64,000 nt of DNA. Source: Shewanella sp. KX20019. Its GTDB lineage: Bacteria; Pseudomonadota; Gammaproteobacteria; Enterobacterales; Shewanellaceae. Position 1 is the stretch's first letter, and each line of letters opens with the position of its first letter. The notes beneath the pieces are model-generated. The model was not told the origin of the DNA and did not search any database. It was given only the letters and a program-made list of their open reading frames with translations. Of the stretch, positions 45,563 through 52,108 are shown piece by piece. The stretch is from NCBI RefSeq assembly GCF_016757755.1, contig NZ_CP068437.1:124001-188000 (forward strand), in the 5' to 3' direction. The translations under genes and the position numbers were made by a program.

Positions 45563-46945
45563 ATGAGCCAGAGAGTAAATGATATGAAGCCACTTCCTTC
45601 CGCTGTATCGGTACTAATTGTTGACGATGAACCTGGTATGCGCAGCTTTTTGAAAAAGGCGCTCGCTAAGAAATTTGCACTGGTGGAGACGGCTTCCAGC
45701 GTTGAAGATGCAGAACAACTGCGTTCGCGCTGTCATTTTGATCTGCTGATCGTCGATATTCGTCTGCCTGGCCGTTCAGGTATTGAGTGGCATGAAGCGC
45801 TTAATGATCAAGAGCGACGTTCTGACATCATCTTTATGACAGGTTATGCCGATATGGATGTGGCCATCAAAGCGCTTCGTGCCGGTGCATCAGACTTTAT
45901 AATGAAGCCCTTTCATCTCGAACAGATGATGAAGTCCGTTGACCGCTGCATCGAGCGACGCTTATTGAAGCGCGAAAACTTGATGTTGCGCCGCGAAGTG
46001 TCGTTTAATCAATCGTCCACCATCATCGGCCAAAGCGATGCAATGAGCGAAGTGAAAGATATCATTGCCCGTGTAGCACCAACCAATGCGGTGGTGCTTA
46101 TCGAAGGTGAGTCGGGCACAGGTAAAGAGCTCGTCGCCAGGCAGTTGCATACGTTAAGTGGACGTCAAGGGCCATTTGTGGCTGTGAACTGTGGTGCTAT
46201 AGCGCCAGAACTGCTTGAAAGTGAGCTATTTGGACATTCAGCAGGAGCCTTTACTGGCGCAAAAGGTAACCGAGAAGGGCTATTTAGCTTTGCGTCTGGT
46301 GGTACCATTTTCCTCGATGAAATTGGTGAGATGCCGTTAAAAATGCAAACCGCCTTACTGCGCGTGTTAGAGCAACGAACCATCAGACCTGTGGGCAGTG
46401 AGAAAGAGATTAATATTGATGTTCGAGTGCTTGCGGCGACTAACCGTAAGTTATCGGAAGAGGTAGAAGCGGGTCACTTTCGACGTGATCTCTATTACCG
46501 CTTAAACGTACTCGATATTGTTATCCCACCACTACGGGATAGGCCAGAAGATATCGTGGAGCTAACACATCACTTTACCTGCCAATTAGCTGCAGAATTG
46601 GGAGTAAAAGAGGTGGTCTGGAGTCATGAAGACTTACTCAAGTTACAGCAGCACGAATGGCCGGGTAATATCCGCGAGCTGCGTAATATGATTGAACGCT
46701 GTATATTACTAGGCAAGCCGCCTGCTGAGTACTGGAAAGCTCAACCTAAAGCTGAGATGGTTGCCGAATCTGGCTACCCGTTGCAATGGGCACTGAAAGA
46801 CGTTGAGCGCGATCATGTGACTCGAGTTGTTGATATCCATGGTGGTAATAAGTCCGCAGCAGCAAGAGATCTTGGTGTGTCACGTAAAACCCTAGACCGA
46901 AAATACAAAGAGTGGTTTGGTGGCGAAAAGAACATAGATGAATAA
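45563..46945 (+). CDS. Sigma-54-dependent response regulator (NtrC family)
   Basis: A 460-residue regulator. The receiver domain has DDE near residue 22 and the phosphorylated Asp in LLIVDIRLP. The AAA+ domain has Walker A GESGTGKE and the sigma-54 contact loop GAFTGA (in HSAGAFTGAKG), with GGTIFLDEIGEM for Walker B. The C-terminal Fis-type helix-turn-helix is NKSAAARDLGVSRKTLDRKY. It activates sigma-54 promoters when phosphorylated by the kinase encoded 25 bases downstream. An ATG 21 bases inside is an alternative start. Divergent placement from tupABC suggests, but does not prove, control of that operon. Confidence 0.94.
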   Translation: MSQRVNDMKPLPSAVSVLIVDDEPGMRSFLKKALAKKFALVETASSVEDAEQLRSRCHFDLLIVDIRLPGRSGIEWHEALNDQERRSDIIFMTGYADMDVAIKALRAGASDFIMKPFHLEQMMKSVDRCIERRLLKRENLMLRREVSFNQSSTIIGQSDAMSEVKDIIARVAPTNAVVLIEGESGTGKELVARQLHTLSGRQGPFVAVNCGAIAPELLESELFGHSAGAFTGAKGNREGLFSFASGGTIFLDEIGEMPLKMQTALLRVLEQRTIRPVGSEKEINIDVRVLAATNRKLSEEVEAGHFRRDLYYRLNVLDIVIPPLRDRPEDIVELTHHFTCQLAAELGVKEVVWSHEDLLKLQQHEWPGNIRELRNMIERCILLGKPPAEYWKAQPKAEMVAESGYPLQWALKDVERDHVTRVVDIHGGNKSAAARDLGVSRKTLDRKYKEWFGGEKNIDE

Positions 46946-46970
46946 TAACAAGTTAGTCAGGAGAGTTTAG

Positions 46971-49103
46971 GTGTCTTTTTTTTCCAATATCTTTGGTGTT
47001 AGTTGGCAGCAGATGCAAGCTAAGGTGCGCTATCGCATTCTTATTCTGACTCTACTACCGATTTTGTTAACACTGGTTAGTCTAGTGTTTATTACCATCT
47101 ATTGGAATATAAGCTACACAGGTAAACAGCTCTTTATGAAAGTAAAAGCTGATTTAACTGTGGCCAATAATACCCTGGTATCCGTGCAAACTATTCAAGA
47201 GAAACGACTCGAATTGGTGATGGAGTCTTGGGCATTTCAAAATGATTTTAGAAAGATAAATTTCAATGGGAAATTATCTAGAGAAGCACTGACACAGCAT
47301 TTATCACAGACTAAAGTTGATATTGATTTAGATTTCTTACGCTTAATCAGCGTTGCTGAAGCAGCGTCTGATCCTGATCTACGACAGATGTTACCTCACA
47401 TTGAAGCTGATCAGCCATTTTCAGGGCTGATGGTGTTGTCACCTAGTCGTCTTTCTCGTATTGACCCTGCACTGGCTGACAGAGCCCAGATCACAGTGAT
47501 GAAAACGCAAAGAGCGCAGGAACCAGTCAAGACGGAAGAGAAGCGTGGTCTATTAAGCCGTTCATTACTGCCCATTCCCGATGCATCAGGTAATGTTGCT
47601 TGGTATTTAGATGGGGGGATCTTGCTCAATCGAGATGATCGCATCGTCGACCATATTCGAGATCTAGTGTATGACAAGGGGACACTGCCGGAGCGTTCCA
47701 TCGGTACAGTGACGATTTTCCTCGACAATATTCGCATTAGTACTAACGTACCACTGCATTTTTTCCCCCAAGGCGACGATGAACGTGGCAGAGCGCTTGG
47801 TAGTTTAGTATCGTCAGAAGTGCGTGAAAAGGTGTTAAATCAAGGCCTGTTATGGGTTGATCGTGCTTTTGTATTTAATGACTGGTTTATCTCGGCATAT
47901 GCGCCATTGGTGGACGTACAGGGAAAGCGCATTGGTATGATCTATACCGGATTTTCTGAGTCACCGTTTATCCACAACTATTTACTTAATATCATCGAAC
48001 TTGGCACTATTTTAATGCTGGTGCTATTGGTTTCTGGTTGGCTGGTTTATCGTGGAGCCTATAGTTTATTGCAACCCATTGAACGTATTCATCATGTGGT
48101 AAAAGCGGTGCAATCAGGGCGAAACTTACGTATTGGTTCATTGGGTCTCGACAGTGGCAATGAGCTGTCTAATCTTGCTGAACAGTTTGATCGCATGCTG
48201 GATCTGTTGCAACGACGTAATACGCAGATCCAAGCAGCTGCAGAGCAGCTGGAGGTAAAAGTAGAAGAGCGTACTCGCAGCTTGCAGGAAAAAACTGAAG
48301 AACTGCAAGCAAACGTAGCCTTACTGAATGAAACTCGCCAACAGCTAGTCATTAATGAAAAGTTAACCGCGTTAGGTGAGTTAACTGCAGGGATCGCCCA
48401 CGAGATTAATAACCCGACGGCGGTTATCTTGGGCAACATGGAGTTGTTAAAGTATGAGCTAGGCGATAATGCTGACGTCGTTGAAGAGGAGATTGAGCTC
48501 GTCATTCAACAAGTAGGGCGTATCAGTACTATTATCCGCAGCTTGCTACAGTATAGTCGTCCAGGGGAGTTCAATGCGCCATTGGAGATGCATCAAATTA
48601 CCCCGATTATTGAAGAGATGTTAGTACTAGTACGTCACTCAATACAAAAGCAAGAAGTGGTACTCAGCCAAGAGCTTAATGCCAGTTATCCAGTGCAAGT
48701 TAACCGTCCGCAATTATTACAGGTTTTGATCAATATCGTGGTGAACGCCGCACATGCAATCAACGACAAGGGCCAGATATGGATCCGTACGTACGACTGG
48801 GTGCAGCGTGGTGAGCCTGTTGGGGTTAAGATTGAGATTGAAGATGAGGGTAAAGGTATTCCTGAAGAGGAGCTTAATCGCATCTTTGACCCATTTTACA
48901 CTACACGTAAAGATGGTACTGGTCTGGGGCTGTCATTAAGCTACGGTATTATAAAACGTATTGGTGGCACTATTGAAGTGAGCTCTACTGTAGGTAAAGG
49001 CAGTTTATTCACTATTGGTTTGTATCATACAGCAGTAGAAGAGCAGACAAATGCTCCTTATGAAGGCCTACAGTTTCATGGCAAGCGCTCCGACGCTAGT
49101 TAA
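46971..49103 (+). CDS. Sensor histidine kinase with periplasmic Cache-type domain
   Basis: A 710-residue membrane kinase, partner of the sigma-54 regulator. A transmembrane helix (ILILTLLPILLTLVSLVF) is followed by a large periplasmic domain (about 50-330) of the single-Cache type (YLDGGILLNRDDRIVDHI; FNDWFISAYAPLVDVQGKRIGM). A second helix is near 345-365. HAMP and a coiled coil follow. The H-box is LTAGIAHEINNPTAVI and the ATPase boxes are NAAHAIND, DEGKGIP and GTGLGLSLS. GTG is the start codon, after CAGGAGAG. The ligand may be a small carboxylate, judging from the domain type; this is inference. Confidence 0.93.
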   Translation: MSFFSNIFGVSWQQMQAKVRYRILILTLLPILLTLVSLVFITIYWNISYTGKQLFMKVKADLTVANNTLVSVQTIQEKRLELVMESWAFQNDFRKINFNGKLSREALTQHLSQTKVDIDLDFLRLISVAEAASDPDLRQMLPHIEADQPFSGLMVLSPSRLSRIDPALADRAQITVMKTQRAQEPVKTEEKRGLLSRSLLPIPDASGNVAWYLDGGILLNRDDRIVDHIRDLVYDKGTLPERSIGTVTIFLDNIRISTNVPLHFFPQGDDERGRALGSLVSSEVREKVLNQGLLWVDRAFVFNDWFISAYAPLVDVQGKRIGMIYTGFSESPFIHNYLLNIIELGTILMLVLLVSGWLVYRGAYSLLQPIERIHHVVKAVQSGRNLRIGSLGLDSGNELSNLAEQFDRMLDLLQRRNTQIQAAAEQLEVKVEERTRSLQEKTEELQANVALLNETRQQLVINEKLTALGELTAGIAHEINNPTAVILGNMELLKYELGDNADVVEEEIELVIQQVGRISTIIRSLLQYSRPGEFNAPLEMHQITPIIEEMLVLVRHSIQKQEVVLSQELNASYPVQVNRPQLLQVLINIVVNAAHAINDKGQIWIRTYDWVQRGEPVGVKIEIEDEGKGIPEEELNRIFDPFYTTRKDGTGLGLSLSYGIIKRIGGTIEVSSTVGKGSLFTIGLYHTAVEEQTNAPYEGLQFHGKRSDAS

Positions 49104-49219
49104 CTCTTACCAATGCTAATCTACGACTCATATTGTAATTAACCTGGATGATAATCCCGGTTAATCAACAGTTTGTATGGGTTCACTCAATCCTATCTCT
49201 GTCGACCTTGAGCTGCTAT

Positions 49220-49459
49220 GTTGCACGAGGCTGATACTGAGGTAAGTTGTTATCCGAGTAGTGATCTAGGAATTTCAAGCAAAAAAGCCAGGATGAAATT
49301 CTGGCTACCAAAAAGGGTGTGAGCAATATGGCATTGCTGGTTGCACGAGGCTGATACTGAGGTAAGTTGTTATCCGAGTAGTGGTCTAGGAATTTCAGGC
49401 AAAAAAAAGCCAGGATAAAATCCTGGCCACAAAGTGTGTGTGAGCAATGTCGTGCTTTG
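49220..49459. repeat. Direct repeat, 120-base period
   Basis: GTTGCACGAGGCTGATACTG at 49220 recurs at 49340 with the same following sequence (GGTAAGTTGTTATCCGAGTA, GGAATTTCA, A-run, terminator, core). The first unit holds the eroded RyhB end and the second the 3' half of the first intact copy. Confidence 0.85.
49281..49339 (-). pseudogene. Eroded RyhB remnant (3' half only)
   Basis: On the minus strand it keeps a core-like block (GCTCACACC and a diverged CATATTGC part), then a hairpin (GCCAG with CTGGC) and a T-run of six. The 5' part, Fur box and promoter are missing, replaced by repeat sequence. It arose from a 120-base duplication of the neighbouring copy. Confidence 0.65.
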
Positions 49460-49514
49460 CAAACTCGAACTATAAGGAGATGAGATTCCTAAAAGTATGT
49501 GAGTTCTGGAACGC
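49401..49514 (-). ncRNA. ryhB: RyhB-type iron-stress small RNA, copy 1
   Basis: A minus-strand transcript of about 114 nt is predicted. It starts at GCG (49514), seven bases after a -10. It holds AAAGCACGACATTGCTCACA (49439-49458), which matches by recall the conserved target-pairing core of E. coli RyhB. It ends with a hairpin (GCCAGGAT with ATCCTGGC) and eight U. E. coli RyhB also starts with GCG and pairs to mRNAs of iron-using proteins to lower them when iron is scarce. A RyhB homologue is known in Shewanella. Sequence, promoter, Fur site and terminator all agree. Confidence 0.9.
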
Positions 49515-49516
49515 AT

Positions 49517-49549
49517 GTAAATAATAATCATTATCATTTGGTTGTGCAA
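49517..49549 (-). promoter_or_regulatory. Fur-controlled promoter of ryhB copy 1
   Basis: On the minus strand: -35 TTGCAC (49544-49549), a 17-base spacer, and -10 TATTAT (49521-49526). A Fur box at 49517-49535 agrees with the 19-bp consensus at 16 positions and covers the -10 and spacer, so iron-loaded Fur would block the promoter. Confidence 0.85.
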
Positions 49550-49745
49550 GTTTTATTTCCAATTTATGGCTAATTAATTTAGTGAACGTTACTGGTAATG
49601 TTTTATATTCAATATTAACAGGTAGTTATGTGGTTTTCTGGTTCTGTTTGTTGTTTGGTAGGAGTTTCAGGTAAAACAGGGAATAGTTCCGATCACTTAT
49701 GAGTGAGATCTGATATGGGCTATTTTTCTGCTAGGAATTTCAAGC

Positions 49746-49860
49746 AAAAAAAAGCCGGGGAAGAATTCCCGGCCACAAAGTGTGTGTGAGCAATGTCGTG
49801 CTTTGCAAACTCGAACTATAAGGAGATGAGATTCCTAAAAGTAAGTGAGTTCTAGAACGC
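49746..49860 (-). ncRNA. ryhB: RyhB-type iron-stress small RNA, copy 2
   Basis: About 115 nt on the minus strand, from GCG at 49860. It has the same 20-nt core as copy 1 (49785-49804), and a GC-rich terminator (GCCGGG with CCCGGC) with eight U. It lies within the second unit of the 346-base duplication. The seed is unchanged while flanks differ slightly, so targets should be the same as for copy 1. Confidence 0.9.
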
Positions 49861-49862
49861 AT

Positions 49863-49895
49863 GCAAATGATAATCATTATCATCTGGTCGTGCAA
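49863..49895 (-). promoter_or_regulatory. Fur-controlled promoter of ryhB copy 2
   Basis: Minus strand: -35 TTGCAC (49890-49895), 17-base spacer, -10 TATCAT (49867-49872). The Fur box 49863-49881 agrees at 17 of 19 positions and includes the perfect palindrome TGATAATCATTATCA. Confidence 0.85.
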
Positions 49896-50006
49896 GTTTT
49901 ATTTCCAATTTGTGGCTAATTATTTTATCGAACGTCACTGTTAATATTTTATATTCAATATTAACAGATGGTTATGTTGTTTTCTGGTTCTGTTTGTTGT
50001 CTGGTA

Positions 50007-50460
50007 GGAGTTTCAGGTAAAACAGGGAATAGTTCCGATCACTTATGAGTGAGATCTGATATGGGCTATTTTCCTGCTAGGAATTTCAGATTAAAACAGG
50101 GAATAGTTCCGATCACTTAAGAGTGAGGTTTGATATGGGTTATTTTCCTGCTAGGAATTTCAGATTAAAACAGGGAATAGTTCCGATCACTTATGAGTGA
50201 GGTTTGATATAGGTTATTTTCTTGCTAGCAATTTCAGATTAAAACAGGGAATAGTTCCGATCACTTAAGAGTGAGGTTTGATATAGGTTATTTTCTTGCT
50301 AGCAATTTCAGATTAAAACAGGGAATAGTTCCGATCACTTATGAGTGAGGTTTGATATAGGTTATTTTCTTGCTAGCAATTTCAGATTAAAACAGGGAAT
50401 AGTTCCGATCACTTAAGAGTGAGGTTTGATATAGGGTATTTTATCGCTAGGAATTTCAGG
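50007..50460. repeat. 74-base tandem repeat, about six units
   Basis: Units begin near 50007, 50080, 50154, 50228, 50302 and 50376, with the next junction at 50450. Each has AATTTCAGATTAAAACAGGG, then AATAGTTCCGATCACTTA, and (A or T)GAGTGAGGTTTGATAT. Successive units alternate between ACTTATGAG and ACTTAAGAG. The unit aligns with the 3' end of ryhB copy 3 (GGAATTTCAGG, A-run, CGGGGAAAAGTTCCCGG, CACTTAAGAGTG), so it looks like an amplified, weakened terminator. Confidence 0.88.
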
Positions 50461-50461
50461 C

Positions 50462-50597
50462 AAAAAAAAGCCGGGGAAAAGTTCCCGGCCACTTAAGAGT
50501 GTGTGAGCAATGTCGTGCATATACCATAGGTATAAAAAAACTCTTTGCAGTATAAAGATGATGAGAACTTTATAGATTGACCTGAGTTCTGGAACGC
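50462..50597 (-). ncRNA. ryhB: RyhB-type iron-stress small RNA, copy 3 (diverged, longer)
   Basis: About 136 nt on the minus strand, starting at GCG (50597). The core is kept for 17 bases, GCACGACATTGCTCACA (50502-50518), but the AAA before it is replaced. The 5' part is about 20 bases longer and differs from copies 1 and 2, containing CCTATGGTATAT and a TTTTTTT stretch. The terminator is GCCGGGGAA-type with CCCGGC and eight U. The changed 5' region could alter stability, Hfq binding or targets. Confidence 0.85.
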
Positions 50598-50599
50598 AC

Positions 50600-50632
50600 G
50601 TTAATAATAATCATTCTCATTTGTATTTGCAA
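50600..50632 (-). promoter_or_regulatory. Fur-controlled promoter of ryhB copy 3
   Basis: Minus strand: -35 TTGCAA (50627-50632), 17-base spacer, -10 TATTAT (50604-50609). The Fur box 50600-50618 agrees at about 16 of 19 positions, with one change in the right half (ATTCTC). The -35 lies 30 bases past the acetyltransferase stop. Confidence 0.82.
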
Positions 50633-50662
50633 GTTTTATTAGTAATTTAATATAAATTGCAT

Positions 50663-51121
50663 CTAGACCAGCTTTTGCAGGTGGAGCTTGTTCTGACTTA
50701 AGTGCTGACAGTCTGCGGTCATCGCAGTAATCTGATAGTGGTTGTTGATTAACATCTTCAACATTACAGGGAAGCAATTACGGGTCTTAACGTCGATGCG
50801 GCTATAGCCTTGCTCACGAGTCCAGCGCTCTTGATACTCAAGTAAGCTCTTAGCCAGACCTAAACCTCGGTAATCTGGTGATACCCCGCCAAGCCAGCTG
50901 TAAAATACCTCATCTGTCATTTGGTAGCCCAATTTAAAGCCAGCGATTTCGCCCTCAATCTTTGCTAAAAGCAAAAGAGACGGTGTTGCTAGTAAACGGC
51001 TGCTGATCTCTTGGTTAGAATATGGCTGCTCAAATTCAGGGATGGCATCATAAATACTGCCCAGTAGTGTTAAAACTTCAGGTGTGAACTCGGTAACTGC
51101 TTCAATTTCAATCGTGTACAT
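50663..51121 (-). CDS. GNAT-family N-acetyltransferase
   Basis: A 152-residue acetyltransferase. The acetyl-CoA-binding motif is GGVSPDYRGLGLAKSLLEYQERW, of the QxxGxG/A type, with the preceding strand GFKLGYQMTDEVFYSWLGG. The substrate is unknown. It lies directly upstream of the RyhB array on the same strand. In E. coli ryhB is also beside a GNAT gene (yhhY); whether this is shared ancestry or chance is not known. Confidence 0.88.
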   Translation of the reverse strand: MYTIEIEAVTEFTPEVLTLLGSIYDAIPEFEQPYSNQEISSRLLATPSLLLLAKIEGEIAGFKLGYQMTDEVFYSWLGGVSPDYRGLGLAKSLLEYQERWTREQGYSRIDVKTRNCFPVMLKMLINNHYQITAMTADCQHLSQNKLHLQKLV

Positions 51122-51240
51122 TTCTTACTCTCATTAATTTAGCCTGTTCACCTACAACGCCCTCAAAAAACGAGGTAAAAGTGAACGAATCGGCTAAATT
51201 ATAACAGGTCTGTCCAGTTGCTGTTAAGCCTATTCTGGCG

Positions 51241-51900
51241 CTATAGTGCGGTTTTGCGACCGCTCTCTTGCAAAATTTTCTCCTGCAGCACCTTCAGCAA
51301 TAGACCATATGCAGGTAGGAATAGACCGAGGCTAACGACCAATTTGAAGCCATAATCAACTGTCGCAATCTCTGGCCAGTTAGCAGCCATAAAGCTATCG
51401 GTTGAGGCGTAGAATGCCAGAGAGAAAAATACTATGGTATCAACAAGATTACCTATGATGGTCGAGGCCGACGGGGCAACCCACCAAGCTTGTGTTTGTC
51501 TTAATTTGGCAAATACAAAGATATCCATTAGCTGACCGATGAGGTAGGCAGCAAAGCTTGCAAAGGCGATGCGAAATACAAAACTGTTGAACTCTAGTAA
51601 GGCAGCTGCACCCTGGAAACTCCCTTGATGAAACACAACGCCCATCAAGTAAGAGATAATTAGTGCAGGCAACATGGCGAGAAAGATAATCTTTCTCGCG
51701 GCCTGTTGACCAAAGATCCTAACGGTGAGATCGGTTGCAAGGTACACAAATGGAAAGCTAAAAGCGCCCCATGTGGTATGCAGTTCGAAGATCTGAAAGG
51801 GTAATTGCACCAAGTAATTACTGGCGCAAATAATAACAATATGAAAGCCTGCTAAAAGCAGCAACGCGCGGCGAACCTGCGTCGGAGATAACATCAACAT
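51241..51900 (-). CDS. yhhQ: Queuosine precursor transporter (YhhQ/VUT family)
   Basis: A 219-residue inner-membrane protein with about six helices. It is clearly close to E. coli YhhQ, sharing SNYLVQLPF, FHTTWGAFSFPF-like sequence, LATDLTVRIFG, and WWVAPSASTIIGNLVDT. YhhQ imports the queuosine precursors preQ0 and preQ1 for tRNA modification. A predicted preQ1-I riboswitch covers the ribosome site directly before the ATG, which fits this role. An ATG 6 bases inside is possible. Confidence 0.94.
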   Translation of the reverse strand: MLMLSPTQVRRALLLLAGFHIVIICASNYLVQLPFQIFELHTTWGAFSFPFVYLATDLTVRIFGQQAARKIIFLAMLPALIISYLMGVVFHQGSFQGAAALLEFNSFVFRIAFASFAAYLIGQLMDIFVFAKLRQTQAWWVAPSASTIIGNLVDTIVFFSLAFYASTDSFMAANWPEIATVDYGFKLVVSLGLFLPAYGLLLKVLQEKILQESGRKTAL

Positions 51901-51906
51901 CTTGTG

Positions 51907-51944
51907 GCCTTTTTTAATAAATCGGGCGGGGTGAGGGAACCCGC
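51907..51944 (-). promoter_or_regulatory. preQ1-I riboswitch, probable
   Basis: On the minus strand: stem GCGGG with CCCGC (5 bp), a loop UUCCCUCAC, then CCGAUUUAUUAAAAAAGG. The order short stem, pyrimidine-rich loop with UUC and CAC, and A-rich tail is that of preQ1-I aptamers. The tail AGG can pair with CCU in the loop to form the pseudoknot (P2). The AAAAAAGG tail is also the ribosome site, 7 bases from the yhhQ ATG. preQ1 binding would hide it and stop translation. Confidence 0.72.
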
Positions 51945-51945
51945 A

Positions 51946-51962
51946 ATAGCGATAATCGCTAT
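51946..51962. promoter_or_regulatory. Perfect 17-bp palindrome before the preQ1 aptamer
   Basis: ATAGCGAT, one base, ATCGCTAT. It lies just upstream of the aptamer and could be an operator or a leader hairpin. It contains part of a TATA-like -10 candidate. Confidence 0.45.
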
Positions 51963-52044
51963 AATTTTACAATTTTTGGTTAGTTAACCCATAATCGGGC
52001 GGCAAATTATAGAGCAGAATTTTTACAGAGCAAGCAGAAAAGTC

Positions 52045-52070
52045 GTGTAGCGGCTAATTTCCCGCTACAC
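52045..52070 (-). terminator. Hairpin after menF, possible terminator
   Basis: GTGTAGCGG and CCGCTACAC form a 9-bp stem. On the minus strand it is followed by GACTTTTC, a weak T-run. Confidence 0.55.
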
Positions 52071-52108
52071 TCGTTGCTAACTGTTTGAATCTTGGGTTTG
52101 ATGAGATG

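Larger units (their letters stand above)
49429..50090. repeat. 346-base direct duplication carrying ryhB copies
   Basis: ACAAAGTGTGTGTGAGCAAT begins at 49429 and again at 49775. The two units stay nearly identical through the ryhB core, Fur box, upstream AT-rich stretch and the GGAATAGTTCC part, and differ by scattered substitutions. The duplication made the two adjacent ryhB genes. Confidence 0.85.
49104..50662. other. Gene-free 1.5-kb region with the RyhB array
   Basis: No protein gene fits here. The region is built of repeats at three scales (120, 346 and 74 bases) and holds three apparently complete minus-strand RyhB genes plus one remnant, each listed separately. Confidence 0.8.

Noticed and set aside
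49327..49345. Sigma-54-like promoter TGGCATT...TTGCA in the RyhB region
   Set aside because: The spacing between GG and GC is one base too long for a -24/-12 promoter.
50007..50460. CRISPR array
   Set aside because: The 74-base units repeat along their whole length with no unique spacers and no cas genes nearby.
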